From the NCBI GenBank assembly GCA_027076405.1, contig JALTJN010000111.1, forward strand, positions 1 through 64,000: a stretch of DNA of 64,000 nt, written 5' to 3'. The notes beneath the pieces are model-generated. The model was not told the origin of the DNA. It ran no database searches and was given only the letters and a program-made list of their open reading frames with translations. Numbering within the stretch: position 1 is the first letter of the stretch; the number at the start of each line of letters is the position of its first letter. The position numbers and the translations under genes were made by a program. Below are positions 56,748 through 64,000 of the stretch, in pieces. The DNA is from Chromatiales bacterium (GTDB lineage: Bacteria; Pseudomonadota; Gammaproteobacteria; UBA6429).

Positions 56748-57075
56748 AAAAAATATATTCGTAATACTATATTTAATCTTTCTAATATCAGGGTGCGATA
56801 ATAAAATGGATTTACTTAAAAAACAGATTAATTATTTAACTCAAAGTACTAGTAGTTCTGCTGAAAAAAACAATGCGGTCGTTCTCAATGAGTTTTCACA
56901 GGATAACAATATCTCTTATTCTTTAAGTATTATGAAAAAGAATAAATCTTTAAATATTTCAGATTTAGATAAAAATTTAAATGAAAAATTGAAGGTAATC
57001 ATTAAATCTGGTGATTTAATTCAAAGCTGGGAACCGATTGATAATAATAATATCTATATATTGCTTAGAGAATAA
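56744..57075 (+). pseudogene. Small lipoprotein gene with a one-base frameshift in its signal sequence
   Basis: From ATG 56744 the frame stops after six codons. Adding one A to the seven-A run at 56747-56753 restores MKKNIFVILYLIFLISGC, a perfect lipoprotein signal with lipobox, continuing into the 89-residue open frame from 56806 (Cys in GCDNKMDLLKK). The remainder is helical, KSLNISDLDKNLNEKLKVI. Without the extra base, translation could only begin at 56806, losing the signal. This is either a real pseudogene, a slippage-controlled gene, or a sequencing error. Confidence 0.7.
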
Positions 57076-57190
57076 ATAGCGTAAGCGTCGTCATACATAA
57101 TTTATCAGACTTGATTTAAAAAAACCTAAATCTAATCTGACTCCTAAATGTAAAGCAGAAACATCTGTAGGTGACAGGGAGTAGTTAAAG

Positions 57191-57397
57191 GTGTCAGATA
57201 TGATTTATAAAATCATGTCTGATAATGATGCAGCAAATGAGTTTGTTGATAAGAAAATACGTGATGTGCAAAATGCGGTTGCCCGATCTGTGGGCTCAGT
57301 TATTGATCATGTACTCGATTCAGCTGAACGAATTGCAGTTGACAGGGTTAATCAACAACTTGATAAGTACTTCAGCATGATTTCTGCGATTAGATAA
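57191..57397 (+). CDS. Small helical hypothetical protein
   Basis: 68 residues, GTG start (ATG 57200 also possible). Charged helix pattern with FVDKKIRDVQNAVARSVGSVIDHVLDSAERI and no membrane segment. I do not recognise it. Its stop directly abuts the ATG of the next membrane gene, so they are co-translated. Confidence 0.5.
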   Translation: MSDMIYKIMSDNDAANEFVDKKIRDVQNAVARSVGSVIDHVLDSAERIAVDRVNQQLDKYFSMISAIR

Positions 57398-57835
57398 ATG
57401 AATTCACAGTTACCCAATCCTTCAAAACCAATGTTATATACTGGCTTAATAGTCTTTGTCGGATTAGCTGTGGCCATTTTCGGTTATTTTTTAGTTTCAG
57501 TAATTGAACTTATACAAGCGTTAGTCTCTTTACCAGAAGTCGTATCTTTTGATAAAGGCGCTTTTTATATGCCGGGTGTATTTACCGGTCTAGTGGTTCT
57601 GATATTTTCTGCTGTTTATGAATCCATATTAAGAAAACAGCTAACTAAAAAAACAGCCAGTATTATTACTAAAATTGCTATTGCTGCTGTAATTATTACC
57701 TTTGTCTTACCCATGGTAGTCCATAGTGGTGTTGAAAATTATATGACAGAAAAAAACTATTCTGTATGTGCTGAGGCTTCGCATCAATGGTTACATTCTC
57801 GAACAATCGTTTATGTAGGTTCACGAAATATTTGA
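57398..57835 (+). CDS. Small membrane protein of unknown family (copy 1)
   Basis: 145 residues with about four membrane helices (LIVFVGLAVAIFGYFLV, GVFTGLVVLIFSAVYE, IAIAAVIITFVLPMVV) and a C-terminal segment YSVCAEASHQWLHSRTIVYV. It shares layout and the final xYSxC pattern with the gene at 57896. Such small four-helix proteins can be immunity proteins, but no toxin is present here. Confidence 0.58.
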   Translation: MNSQLPNPSKPMLYTGLIVFVGLAVAIFGYFLVSVIELIQALVSLPEVVSFDKGAFYMPGVFTGLVVLIFSAVYESILRKQLTKKTASIITKIAIAAVIITFVLPMVVHSGVENYMTEKNYSVCAEASHQWLHSRTIVYVGSRNI

Positions 57836-57895
57836 AAATAATTTATTTAAAATTTAATTCGTTCTGAACCCATCAATAACTTCGAGTGTTTATTA

Positions 57896-58303
57896 GTGAC
57901 CCAGAAAAACGCACAAATTATTTTTATCGTTTTTAATATAATAGCTCTCTTGCTAGTTGCATATGTTATTAATGATTTTATGATGGTTAAAAGTTCTATA
58001 ATTAAAAATGAAAAAATAATACCCTTTGATTCTGGAACATATTATTTTTTATTGATAACAATCTTTTGGGTGTTTAGTGTTATTCAATATTTTGGTTTAA
58101 AGGATCAGGAATCTAAAATATTGAAATATGCAAATCAATTTATAATAGCTTGGTTTATATTTATGCTGTTTCTTGCAAATGCAATTCCTTATTACTTATC
58201 AAATAAAATAGAAGCTGCGGGCTATTCTAAATGTGATGATCCAGAAGAAATTTCACGTACAGTAAGAGGTGAGAGTATTTTGTATAAAAAGGATGGTTGT
58301 TAA
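57896..58303 (+). CDS. Small membrane protein of unknown family (copy 2)
   Basis: 135 residues with about four membrane helices and a C-terminal segment GYSKCDDPEEISRTVRG then ESILYKKDGC, parallel to the C-terminus of the preceding gene. The start is GTG 57896 with a weak ribosome site. Probably a paralogue of the gene at 57398. The pair ends an AT-rich accessory patch, facing the convergent SDR gene. Confidence 0.55.
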   Translation: MTQKNAQIIFIVFNIIALLLVAYVINDFMMVKSSIIKNEKIIPFDSGTYYFLLITIFWVFSVIQYFGLKDQESKILKYANQFIIAWFIFMLFLANAIPYYLSNKIEAAGYSKCDDPEEISRTVRGESILYKKDGC

Positions 58304-58321
58304 TGGAATGAGTCATTAGAA

Positions 58322-59230
58322 TTAATCTGCTTTTTTGCAGATGACTTTTAACCCATCTTTGAGGGTTGGATAAATCAATTCAATCTCTAACTCGTTCATC
58401 ATATTTGAATTATCCATTTTGCGTGACTCTCTTAAATATGAAAGCATGCCTTTGCTGATCTTTTTTTCTGCTTCATCCCAGTCAACCAGTGGTGGGCGTT
58501 TTAATCCACAGGCATCGGCGATGGTATTAAAATATTCCGTCATGTTGCTATTGCTGCCATCACTAACATTATATATTTGTCCTGCCGCGTTTTGATTTGC
58601 TGCCGCAACACAAATTTGAGCTAAGTCGTCAGCATGAATACGGTTTGTTAAAGGGGCAAGATTTTCATGGAGCATGGGAACTTCATCTTTCAGGCGTTGT
58701 AATGGCAAGCGCCCGGGACCATAAATGCCTCCAACCCGTAAAATGGTGAGAGCCACAGCGTATTTTGTTGTCCAGTTCTGTAGTTGTTGCTCAGCATGGT
58801 AACGGCGTTTTGCCCGATCAACCTGCGGATTAACCGGCGTTTGTTCGTTAATAAGCCGGCCTTGTTGATCACCATAGACACCGGAGGTACTGATATAAAT
58901 AATGTGATGCGGCAGGTGTTCACTATCCATATTCTGCAGAAAGTTTGCCATGCGTGTATCTTTTACACCTTTAACAGGTGGAGGCGCAAAATAGTAAAGT
59001 AACGAGTCTTTGCTTAAGCGCCCCTTTAATTCGTTCAGTGATTCAATCTTGTCTAAATCAGCTGTCACTGCAAGAATATGCTGCTGCCGTAATGTATTTA
59101 GCGTATCTTCACTTCTGGCAAGTCCAAAAACAGATTTTCCCTGATTTTTCCAGATTTTAGCGACACGTTGTCCAATATCACCACAGCCGGCAATTACAAC
59201 ATGTTTAAAAGGTTTATCTTTATCTTTCAT
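58322..59230 (-). CDS. NAD(P)-dependent SDR/epimerase-family protein
   Basis: 302 residues with a Rossmann start VVIAGCGDIGQRVAKIWK, the YISTSGVYGDQQGRLINE segment with Ser and Tyr of the SDR active site, and VGGIYGPGRLPLQRL. It matches YeeZ-like extended SDR proteins of unknown substrate. It lies next to the ferredoxin-reductase gene but is divergent from it. Confidence 0.86.
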   Translation of the reverse strand: MKDKDKPFKHVVIAGCGDIGQRVAKIWKNQGKSVFGLARSEDTLNTLRQQHILAVTADLDKIESLNELKGRLSKDSLLYYFAPPPVKGVKDTRMANFLQNMDSEHLPHHIIYISTSGVYGDQQGRLINEQTPVNPQVDRAKRRYHAEQQLQNWTTKYAVALTILRVGGIYGPGRLPLQRLKDEVPMLHENLAPLTNRIHADDLAQICVAAANQNAAGQIYNVSDGSNSNMTEYFNTIADACGLKRPPLVDWDEAEKKISKGMLSYLRESRKMDNSNMMNELEIELIYPTLKDGLKVICKKAD

Positions 59231-59271
59231 TAGGGGATAATTCCGCGTCCAAAATAAAGTTGAGTATTTTA

Positions 59272-60285
59272 ATGAGTTATTCTGTTTCTATCGAGTCCAG
59301 TGAGCATGTTTTTCAGGTTAATGAAGGTGAAGCTATTTTAGATGCTGCGCTTCGTCAAAGTATTGCCTTACCTTATGGCTGTCGCGGCGGCGGTTGTGGC
59401 GCATGCAAAGCCCAGCTGGTTAAGGGCTCAATATCTTATCCTGATGGTTTACCCAATGGTTTATCCGAGGAAGATCATAATAAAGGTTTTGCACTTCTTT
59501 GTCAGGCAACGGCAAATAGTGACTTGGTAATTAAATCAAAAGAACTCTCGGCAGCAGACGAAATTGAAGTAAAGATATTGCCTTGCCGGGTGAAAGAGAA
59601 AACACAATTAAATCACGATGTTATTCTCATTAAATTACAGCTGCCAAAAACAGAGCGCTTACAATTTTTTGCCGGACAATATATTAATTTTCTGCTTAAA
59701 AATGGTTCGCATCGCAGTTTTTCACTTGCCAATGCACCGCATGATGATGAATTTATTGAGTTACATATCAGACATATCCCGGATGGTAAATTTACCAGTG
59801 AAGTGTTTGAAGAAATGAAAGAAAAAGACATGATGCGAATCGAAGGCCCGCTGGGCAGTTTTTATTTGCGTGAAGACTCACAGCGTCCAATTATTTTAAT
59901 GGCCGGTGGAACAGGTTTTGCGCCAATCAAAGGCATGATTGAGCACGCCTTAAAGGTAGGTTGCACACAACCGATTCATTTATATTGGGGAGTGCGGGCG
60001 AAAGAAGATTTATATATGCATGATCTGGCAGAGTCATGGACAAAACAAAATCCGCTTATTCGTTACACGCCGGTATTGTCAGATGCGAAAGAAGAAGATC
60101 ACTGGAGCGGACGAACCGGTCTTGTGCACGCGGCTATTATGGAAGACTACCCCGATTTAAGTCAGTATGAAATTTATGGTTCAGGTGCACCGGCAATGGT
60201 TTATGCCGGACGTGACGAGTTTGTTAAAAATGGACTTGATTTGGATCACTATTATTCAGATGCATTTGAATATCAAAAAGATTAA
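59272..60285 (+). CDS. 2Fe-2S ferredoxin-domain flavin reductase (AscD/CDP-6-deoxy reductase-like)
   Basis: About 337 residues. The N-terminal plant-type ferredoxin domain has Cys37, Cys42, Cys45 and Cys77 (YGCRGGGCGACK and LCQAT). The flavin domain shows HRSFSLANAP and the NAD(P)H domain MAGGTGFAPIKGMIEHAL. This layout is usual for CDP-6-deoxy-delta-3,4-glucoseen reductase-like proteins linked to ubiquinone or oxygenase pathways; the true partner is unknown. ATG 59272 was preferred over an upstream TTG. Confidence 0.88.
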   Translation: MSYSVSIESSEHVFQVNEGEAILDAALRQSIALPYGCRGGGCGACKAQLVKGSISYPDGLPNGLSEEDHNKGFALLCQATANSDLVIKSKELSAADEIEVKILPCRVKEKTQLNHDVILIKLQLPKTERLQFFAGQYINFLLKNGSHRSFSLANAPHDDEFIELHIRHIPDGKFTSEVFEEMKEKDMMRIEGPLGSFYLREDSQRPIILMAGGTGFAPIKGMIEHALKVGCTQPIHLYWGVRAKEDLYMHDLAESWTKQNPLIRYTPVLSDAKEEDHWSGRTGLVHAAIMEDYPDLSQYEIYGSGAPAMVYAGRDEFVKNGLDLDHYYSDAFEYQKD

Positions 60286-60340
60286 AAATACTTTTATTTC
60301 GGCGTAGTGTTAGCCGGAGTCAAATGCTGGAGAGGTTTGT

Positions 60341-61525
60341 TTAATTCTGCTGATGAAGAAATAAACCTTTCTTAAAGTATTCGGCGGCTAATGCAGGCTC
60401 ATTTAGATATTCCATTAATAAACCCAGCTCTTTATACGTTTCCGGTAATTCTTTATTACCAATACTTGCCTCAAGATAAGCACGAGCCTTTCCCCACAAG
60501 TCGTTATACATGCATAAACGCCCTAATGTCAGTAATAGCAACGGGTTATTATCATGGTCTTTTGATAAAGACTCGGCAAAGCTCAGCTGTTTTTCCAGTT
60601 GTGATGACTTTACCAGACCATATTGTTTAATTAAATTTGGATGCCATTGTTTGCGTAATGTATTTCTGAGAATAAGTTCTGCCTCATCATTTTGCTCAAA
60701 CTCAATAAGCTTATTGCAGTAAACTTCAATTAAGTCTTCATCTTTTTTCAATTGTCGTGATATGCGTTGCCACAATTGTAATAATTTCTCAGTATCTTTT
60801 TTATTATCAAATTGTTTAATTAATTCAATATAGGTTTGTTTTTCAATGTCATGTAATTTCTTTTCAGGAAAAACATGATGCTTGTGTAACTGCGGTAATA
60901 GATTTTTTAAATCTTCCCAGCTTTTCAATTTTAAATATAATTGGCTCAGTAAAACCATGATATGAGTATGCTTTGGTGACAAACGGTGCAAATGAACCAG
61001 CGTCGCTAACGCCTGTTCGTTTTGACCATGTGCAAACTGTAATTCAGCCTGAGTCAGTTTTACCGAAAAATCGGCATTAGGCATGCTTTTGTGGGCGAGA
61101 GCAAGGTAATGATCACGACGTTCAGGTGCATTTTGTTTTTGTGCTGCTTTTGCAGCAGAAAGATAATTGAGTAAAGGCATGTCACTGCTTTTTACCGCTT
61201 TGGTCAAGAGACGTTCGGCTTTCTTCCACTGGCCTTGCGATAAATTAATCAGCCCTTGCAGGGATATTTTTCGCGCTTTATTTGCTTGCTGTACGGCACG
61301 CCATTGCTTTAACTGTTCTGGCATCGTCCAGGTGCGAAAAATAAAGCGTACGATGAGATAACCAAATATATAACTAAACAGAAGTAAAACCAGAAAAAGC
61401 GATAAGCTCATTTCAAGCGTGTCGTAACCCCGGCCAAATAAAACATAACCGGAATCCTGATGTGCAAGCAAGCCGGCGCTGACAGCAATAAAAATAATGG
61501 CAAAGAAAATAAATAAATGCTTCAT
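60341..61525 (-). CDS. hemY: Haem biosynthesis-associated protein HemY
   Basis: 394 residues. Two N-terminal membrane segments (about 2-24 and 40-62) are followed by TPR-type helices (LINLSQGQWKKAERLLTKAVKSS, LATLVHLHRLSPKHTHIMVLLSQLYLKLKSWEDL). This is HemY of the hemCDXY operon, not the protoporphyrinogen oxidase of Gram-positives; the precise role in haem synthesis is unsettled. It is 2 bp after hemX. Confidence 0.92.
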   Translation of the reverse strand: MKHLFIFFAIIFIAVSAGLLAHQDSGYVLFGRGYDTLEMSLSLFLVLLLFSYIFGYLIVRFIFRTWTMPEQLKQWRAVQQANKARKISLQGLINLSQGQWKKAERLLTKAVKSSDMPLLNYLSAAKAAQKQNAPERRDHYLALAHKSMPNADFSVKLTQAELQFAHGQNEQALATLVHLHRLSPKHTHIMVLLSQLYLKLKSWEDLKNLLPQLHKHHVFPEKKLHDIEKQTYIELIKQFDNKKDTEKLLQLWQRISRQLKKDEDLIEVYCNKLIEFEQNDEAELILRNTLRKQWHPNLIKQYGLVKSSQLEKQLSFAESLSKDHDNNPLLLLTLGRLCMYNDLWGKARAYLEASIGNKELPETYKELGLLMEYLNEPALAAEYFKKGLFLHQQN

Positions 61526-61527
61526 TA

Positions 61528-62628
61528 TTATTTAACCTTTGTAACCGTAACGTCAGGAGACTGACCCTGAGTTCGATATTTTTTTATTGCCGAAAAGGTT
61601 GAAGAAATATCCGGTAAGGGGGGATCTATGTCGAGTTTTTGTAACTCATTAATATTCGCTAACATGTTACGGGTAACATTATGTTCAGTATCAAAATATT
61701 GTTTAATCCATTTTTTAGTCGTGGCTAAACGCTCCTGATAAATTTCATTATGCCCGTTTAACAGGGCAAGCCGCGCCTGCTCAAGTAATAAAGAAAGATT
61801 TTGTATCAGAAAAAAATGCTGATTTGGTGCAAGCAATGGTTCAAGCGGTTTTTCATGATGACGAATCACCACGAGGCTTTTAATGTCTTTCCAAATAGCT
61901 GCCGGTAGATCTTTAATGCTTTTGACTTGTGATGAAGAAGACGATTTTTCTTGCTGATTTATTTTATGAGTTTTCGGATCGGGGGTCAGTAAAGGCAGGT
62001 TGGGAATATTATTACTTAATGCACTTAAGGTAACAGATAGACCTGCTAAATCAATTTTAGGTACATTGTTGAGTGCCTGAATATCATTATTAAGAATTTT
62101 GCGAACAGATAACAAAGCGGGATCAGCCACTTCGGCAAGGCGGGCATCGGCGGCTTTTAAAGCAACGGTTGCCGTTGTGACATCTTTTTCCAGTAATAAG
62201 CGCAGGTTCGCCAGTTGTACAAGGTATTCAGCCTCTGCCATTAACCAGTCATTACGTAAATGTTTTTTATTACGAATAAGGTTAGTGAGGTTGTGGCGTA
62301 AATTTTCCTGAAAGGTATGAATTTCTTCAATCTGTTTCAGGTTTTCTTCTCTGGCCGTAGTTTGCTGTTGTTTAATATTTTGTAACTGTTGATCAATCGT
62401 TTTTGTTAAGGCCTGTTGTTTAACAAGGCTTTCTTGCTGATTTTGCCAAAGCAGATAAAAGCCGCCGAGCATGGCAATGGTGATGAAAAAAATTAAGGTA
62501 TAAATGCCGGCGTTAGTCGGGGCAGATTTTTCAGATAAAGGTTTAGCAGAATTCTTCTTTTCACTTTTTGGCGTGACTTTTTTTTCTGACTTTTTTACCG
62601 GCTTTTTTTCAACGTCTGTCATGTTCAT
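61528..62628 (-). CDS. hemX: HemX (uroporphyrinogen-III C-methyltransferase-like membrane protein)
   Basis: 366 residues. A Lys-rich N-terminus (KKPVKKSEKKVTPKSEKKN) is followed by one membrane helix (IYTLIFFITIAMLGGFYLLW), then a long coiled coil and the HemX domain (LMAEAEYLVQLANLRLLLEKD). Despite the historical name, the SAM methyltransferase domain is absent. It lies between hemD and hemY on the same strand. Confidence 0.92.
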   Translation of the reverse strand: MNMTDVEKKPVKKSEKKVTPKSEKKNSAKPLSEKSAPTNAGIYTLIFFITIAMLGGFYLLWQNQQESLVKQQALTKTIDQQLQNIKQQQTTAREENLKQIEEIHTFQENLRHNLTNLIRNKKHLRNDWLMAEAEYLVQLANLRLLLEKDVTTATVALKAADARLAEVADPALLSVRKILNNDIQALNNVPKIDLAGLSVTLSALSNNIPNLPLLTPDPKTHKINQQEKSSSSSQVKSIKDLPAAIWKDIKSLVVIRHHEKPLEPLLAPNQHFFLIQNLSLLLEQARLALLNGHNEIYQERLATTKKWIKQYFDTEHNVTRNMLANINELQKLDIDPPLPDISSTFSAIKKYRTQGQSPDVTVTKVK

Positions 62629-62646
62629 TCCGTTTTATTACTGACT

Positions 62647-63411
62647 TTATAAAAAATTATTTTCTTTTAACGATTGTAAAATTGACTCATCACTTGCTTC
62701 TCTTGCTACGAGTAAGTCATTAGTAAATCCTGCCTCTTTTGCTATGGTAATAAGACGTTTATTGATCAGCAATAAAGGGACATTTAACAGTTTAGACATG
62801 ACGCTTTCGGGTGTCATCTCCTGTAAGTTTTTTAAACTTGTCGCGCTAGTAATGACAATAGCGGCAATCCGGTTATTCTGCAAATATTGTTCTAGATCCG
62901 GGCTATCACTGGCAGGTTTAATGCGTTGGTAGGCCGTTAGATAATCGACTATTGCGCCGCGTTTTTCTAATGTCTCTTTGAGATGTTCGCGACCGCCATT
63001 ACCGCGAATAATCAGAATATGTTTATTTGCCACATCTTGCATGGCTTGTGTTGCTAACAGGCCGTCACTATTAAAATTTTCTTTTGGCGTGACATCCGCT
63101 GGCTTTCCAAGAGAATCCATTAATATTTTTGCACTACCTTGGCCTATCGTGGCGAGAAGTAAATCGTTAGGTAAAGTAATATTGGCATGAATATGTTCTA
63201 AACCATATTTCACCGCATTTGGACTAATGAAAATAATAAAATCATACTGCTTAATATTTTGCAGTTGTGCTTTATTTTCTGCAGTGAGAGTGGCGGGAAT
63301 AATTGCCAGAGTTGGAAATAAAAATGTCTCGCCACCGGCAGAGCATATTGTCTGACTGAGTGCGCCAGCCTGATGAGCCGGGCGCGTAATCATAATGGCC
63401 TTCTTTGTCAT
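62647..63411 (-). CDS. hemD: Uroporphyrinogen-III synthase
   Basis: Closes and inverts the hydroxymethylbilane ring to uroporphyrinogen III. 254 residues with the loosely conserved two-domain fold: ITRPAHQAGALSQTICSAGGE, FISPNAVKYGLEHI, IIRGNGGREHLKETLEKRGA, ITSATSLKNL. Its start abuts the hemC stop, so translation is coupled. Confidence 0.93.
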   Translation of the reverse strand: MTKKAIMITRPAHQAGALSQTICSAGGETFLFPTLAIIPATLTAENKAQLQNIKQYDFIIFISPNAVKYGLEHIHANITLPNDLLLATIGQGSAKILMDSLGKPADVTPKENFNSDGLLATQAMQDVANKHILIIRGNGGREHLKETLEKRGAIVDYLTAYQRIKPASDSPDLEQYLQNNRIAAIVITSATSLKNLQEMTPESVMSKLLNVPLLLINKRLITIAKEAGFTNDLLVAREASDESILQSLKENNFL

Positions 63412-64000
63412 TTATGAATCAGCATAAAGCTCATTGAGAATTTTATCTGCACCACGCGAGAGCAAATCTTCTGCTAACACGATACCGAGTTCTTCGGCAT
63501 TTTCCGGTGGACCGGCAATATCACCACGAATAATTTTTTTGCCGTCGACCTGACCAACTAAACCGCGCAGCATTATTAAGCCGCGTTCCAGTTCTGCATA
63601 TCCGGCAATCGGTACCTGGCAGCCACCTTGCAGGCGTTCATTCATAGCGCGTTCAGCGGTGACACGAATTTGGGTTTTATTATCGTTTAACGGTGCAATT
63701 AAATTGTGTACGCGAGCATCATCGCTGCGACACTCTATACCAACAGCGCCCTGACCAATGGCAGGTAAACAGACATCGGTGCCAATAAACTGGGTAATAC
63801 GCTCATCAAACTTCAGGCGTTTTAAACCGGCTGCGGCAAGAATAATGGCATCATATTCGCCGTCATCGAGTTTCTTTAAACGGGTATTCACATTACCGCG
63901 TAAATCAATAATTTTAAGATCGGGTCGAAGCGCCGAGATTTGGGCCTGACGACGTAAACTGGATGTCCCCAATATTGCACCCTGCGGTAATTCGTCCAGA
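63412..64000 (-). CDS. hemC: Porphobilinogen deaminase, 5' end cut by the window edge
   Basis: Polymerises four porphobilinogens. The C-terminal two-thirds is visible: [40 protein letters not shown] and [11 protein letters not shown], whose Cys binds the dipyrromethane cofactor. The gene runs off the right edge and the start is not in view. It heads the minus-strand hemC-hemD-hemX-hemY operon. Confidence 0.96.
   Translation of the reverse strand, partial: LDELPQGAILGTSSLRRQAQISALRPDLKIIDLRGNVNTRLKKLDDGEYDAIILAAAGLKRLKFDERITQFIGTDVCLPAIGQGAVGIECRSDDARVHNLIAPLNDNKTQIRVTAERAMNERLQGGCQVPIAGYAELERGLIMLRGLVGQVDGKKIIRGDIAGPPENAEELGIVLAEDLLSRGADKILNELYADS

Overview
The window looks like a chromosomal segment of an AT-rich gammaproteobacterium. 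It carries the ubiJ-ubiE and ubiD ubiquinone genes, hslVU, uvrD, prlC, msrPQ, srkA, ygiM and a hemC-hemD-hemX-hemY block in typical gammaproteobacterial form. A PPi-dependent phosphofructokinase, the rubredoxin/rubredoxin reductase pair and many periplasmic cytochromes and copper proteins suggest a free-living, probably marine or freshwater, aerobic methylotroph- or sulfur-oxidiser-like lineage. The exact genus cannot be read from the sequence. There are no rRNA or tRNA genes, CRISPR arrays or prophages.

Layout, left to right. 1-3.6 kb: a cobalamin riboswitch reading off the left edge, then divergent metR/metE. 3.6-13.1 kb: a mostly minus-strand housekeeping block (PPi-PFK with a histone-like lysine tail, ubiJ, ubiE, DUF971, hslU, hslV, a rhodanese, an HDOD protein, a TlpA fusion). 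13.2-22.3 kb: rubA-rubB, an Hpt protein, uvrD, a GGDEF-EAL protein and a chemoreceptor. 22.4-26.6 kb: a plus-strand periplasmic redox operon (dihaem peroxidase, cupredoxin, dihaem cytochrome c, msrP, extended msrQ), converging on msrB-mlaC. 27.8-34.7 kb: hemB and a phosphate/polyphosphate cluster (DUF47-pit, ppk1, ppx) with a possible Pho box. 34.8-37.9 kb: aroE followed by a small accessory island. 37.9-41.1 kb: a zinc-uptake-like unit lacking its ATPase. 41.2-50.5 kb: TauE-type exporter, 3-methyladenine glycosylase, LDH, gamma-carbonic anhydrase, gor, an MBL protein, a pair of multicopper oxidases and srkA. 50.6-55.9 kb: prlC, ygiM, ubiD, an orphan ParA. 55.9-58.3 kb: a second accessory patch of small lipoprotein and membrane genes. 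58.3-64 kb: an SDR protein, a ferredoxin-reductase and the minus-strand hemCDXY operon, with hemC cut by the right edge.

The most unusual locus is 35.6-37.9 kb. Two minus-strand genes (a DUF2059-like secreted protein and a HEPN-motif protein) are separated by a convincing integron attC site. They are bounded by a truncated attC and a lone recombination half-site, with no integrase. An IS3-family remnant follows on one side. A diverged second copy of the aroE 3' end lies on the other side, directly against znuB. This reads as a decayed integron-cassette array inserted at the aroE 3' end.

Other points worth attention are the Lys/Ala-rich tail on the phosphofructokinase, the MsrQ with about 150 extra cytoplasmic residues in a peroxidase/cupredoxin/cytochrome operon, a split pair of multicopper oxidases of which only one has a Tat signal, four copies of a long intergenic inverted repeat, a large nested hairpin after rubB, and a lipoprotein gene broken by one base in a poly-A tract.
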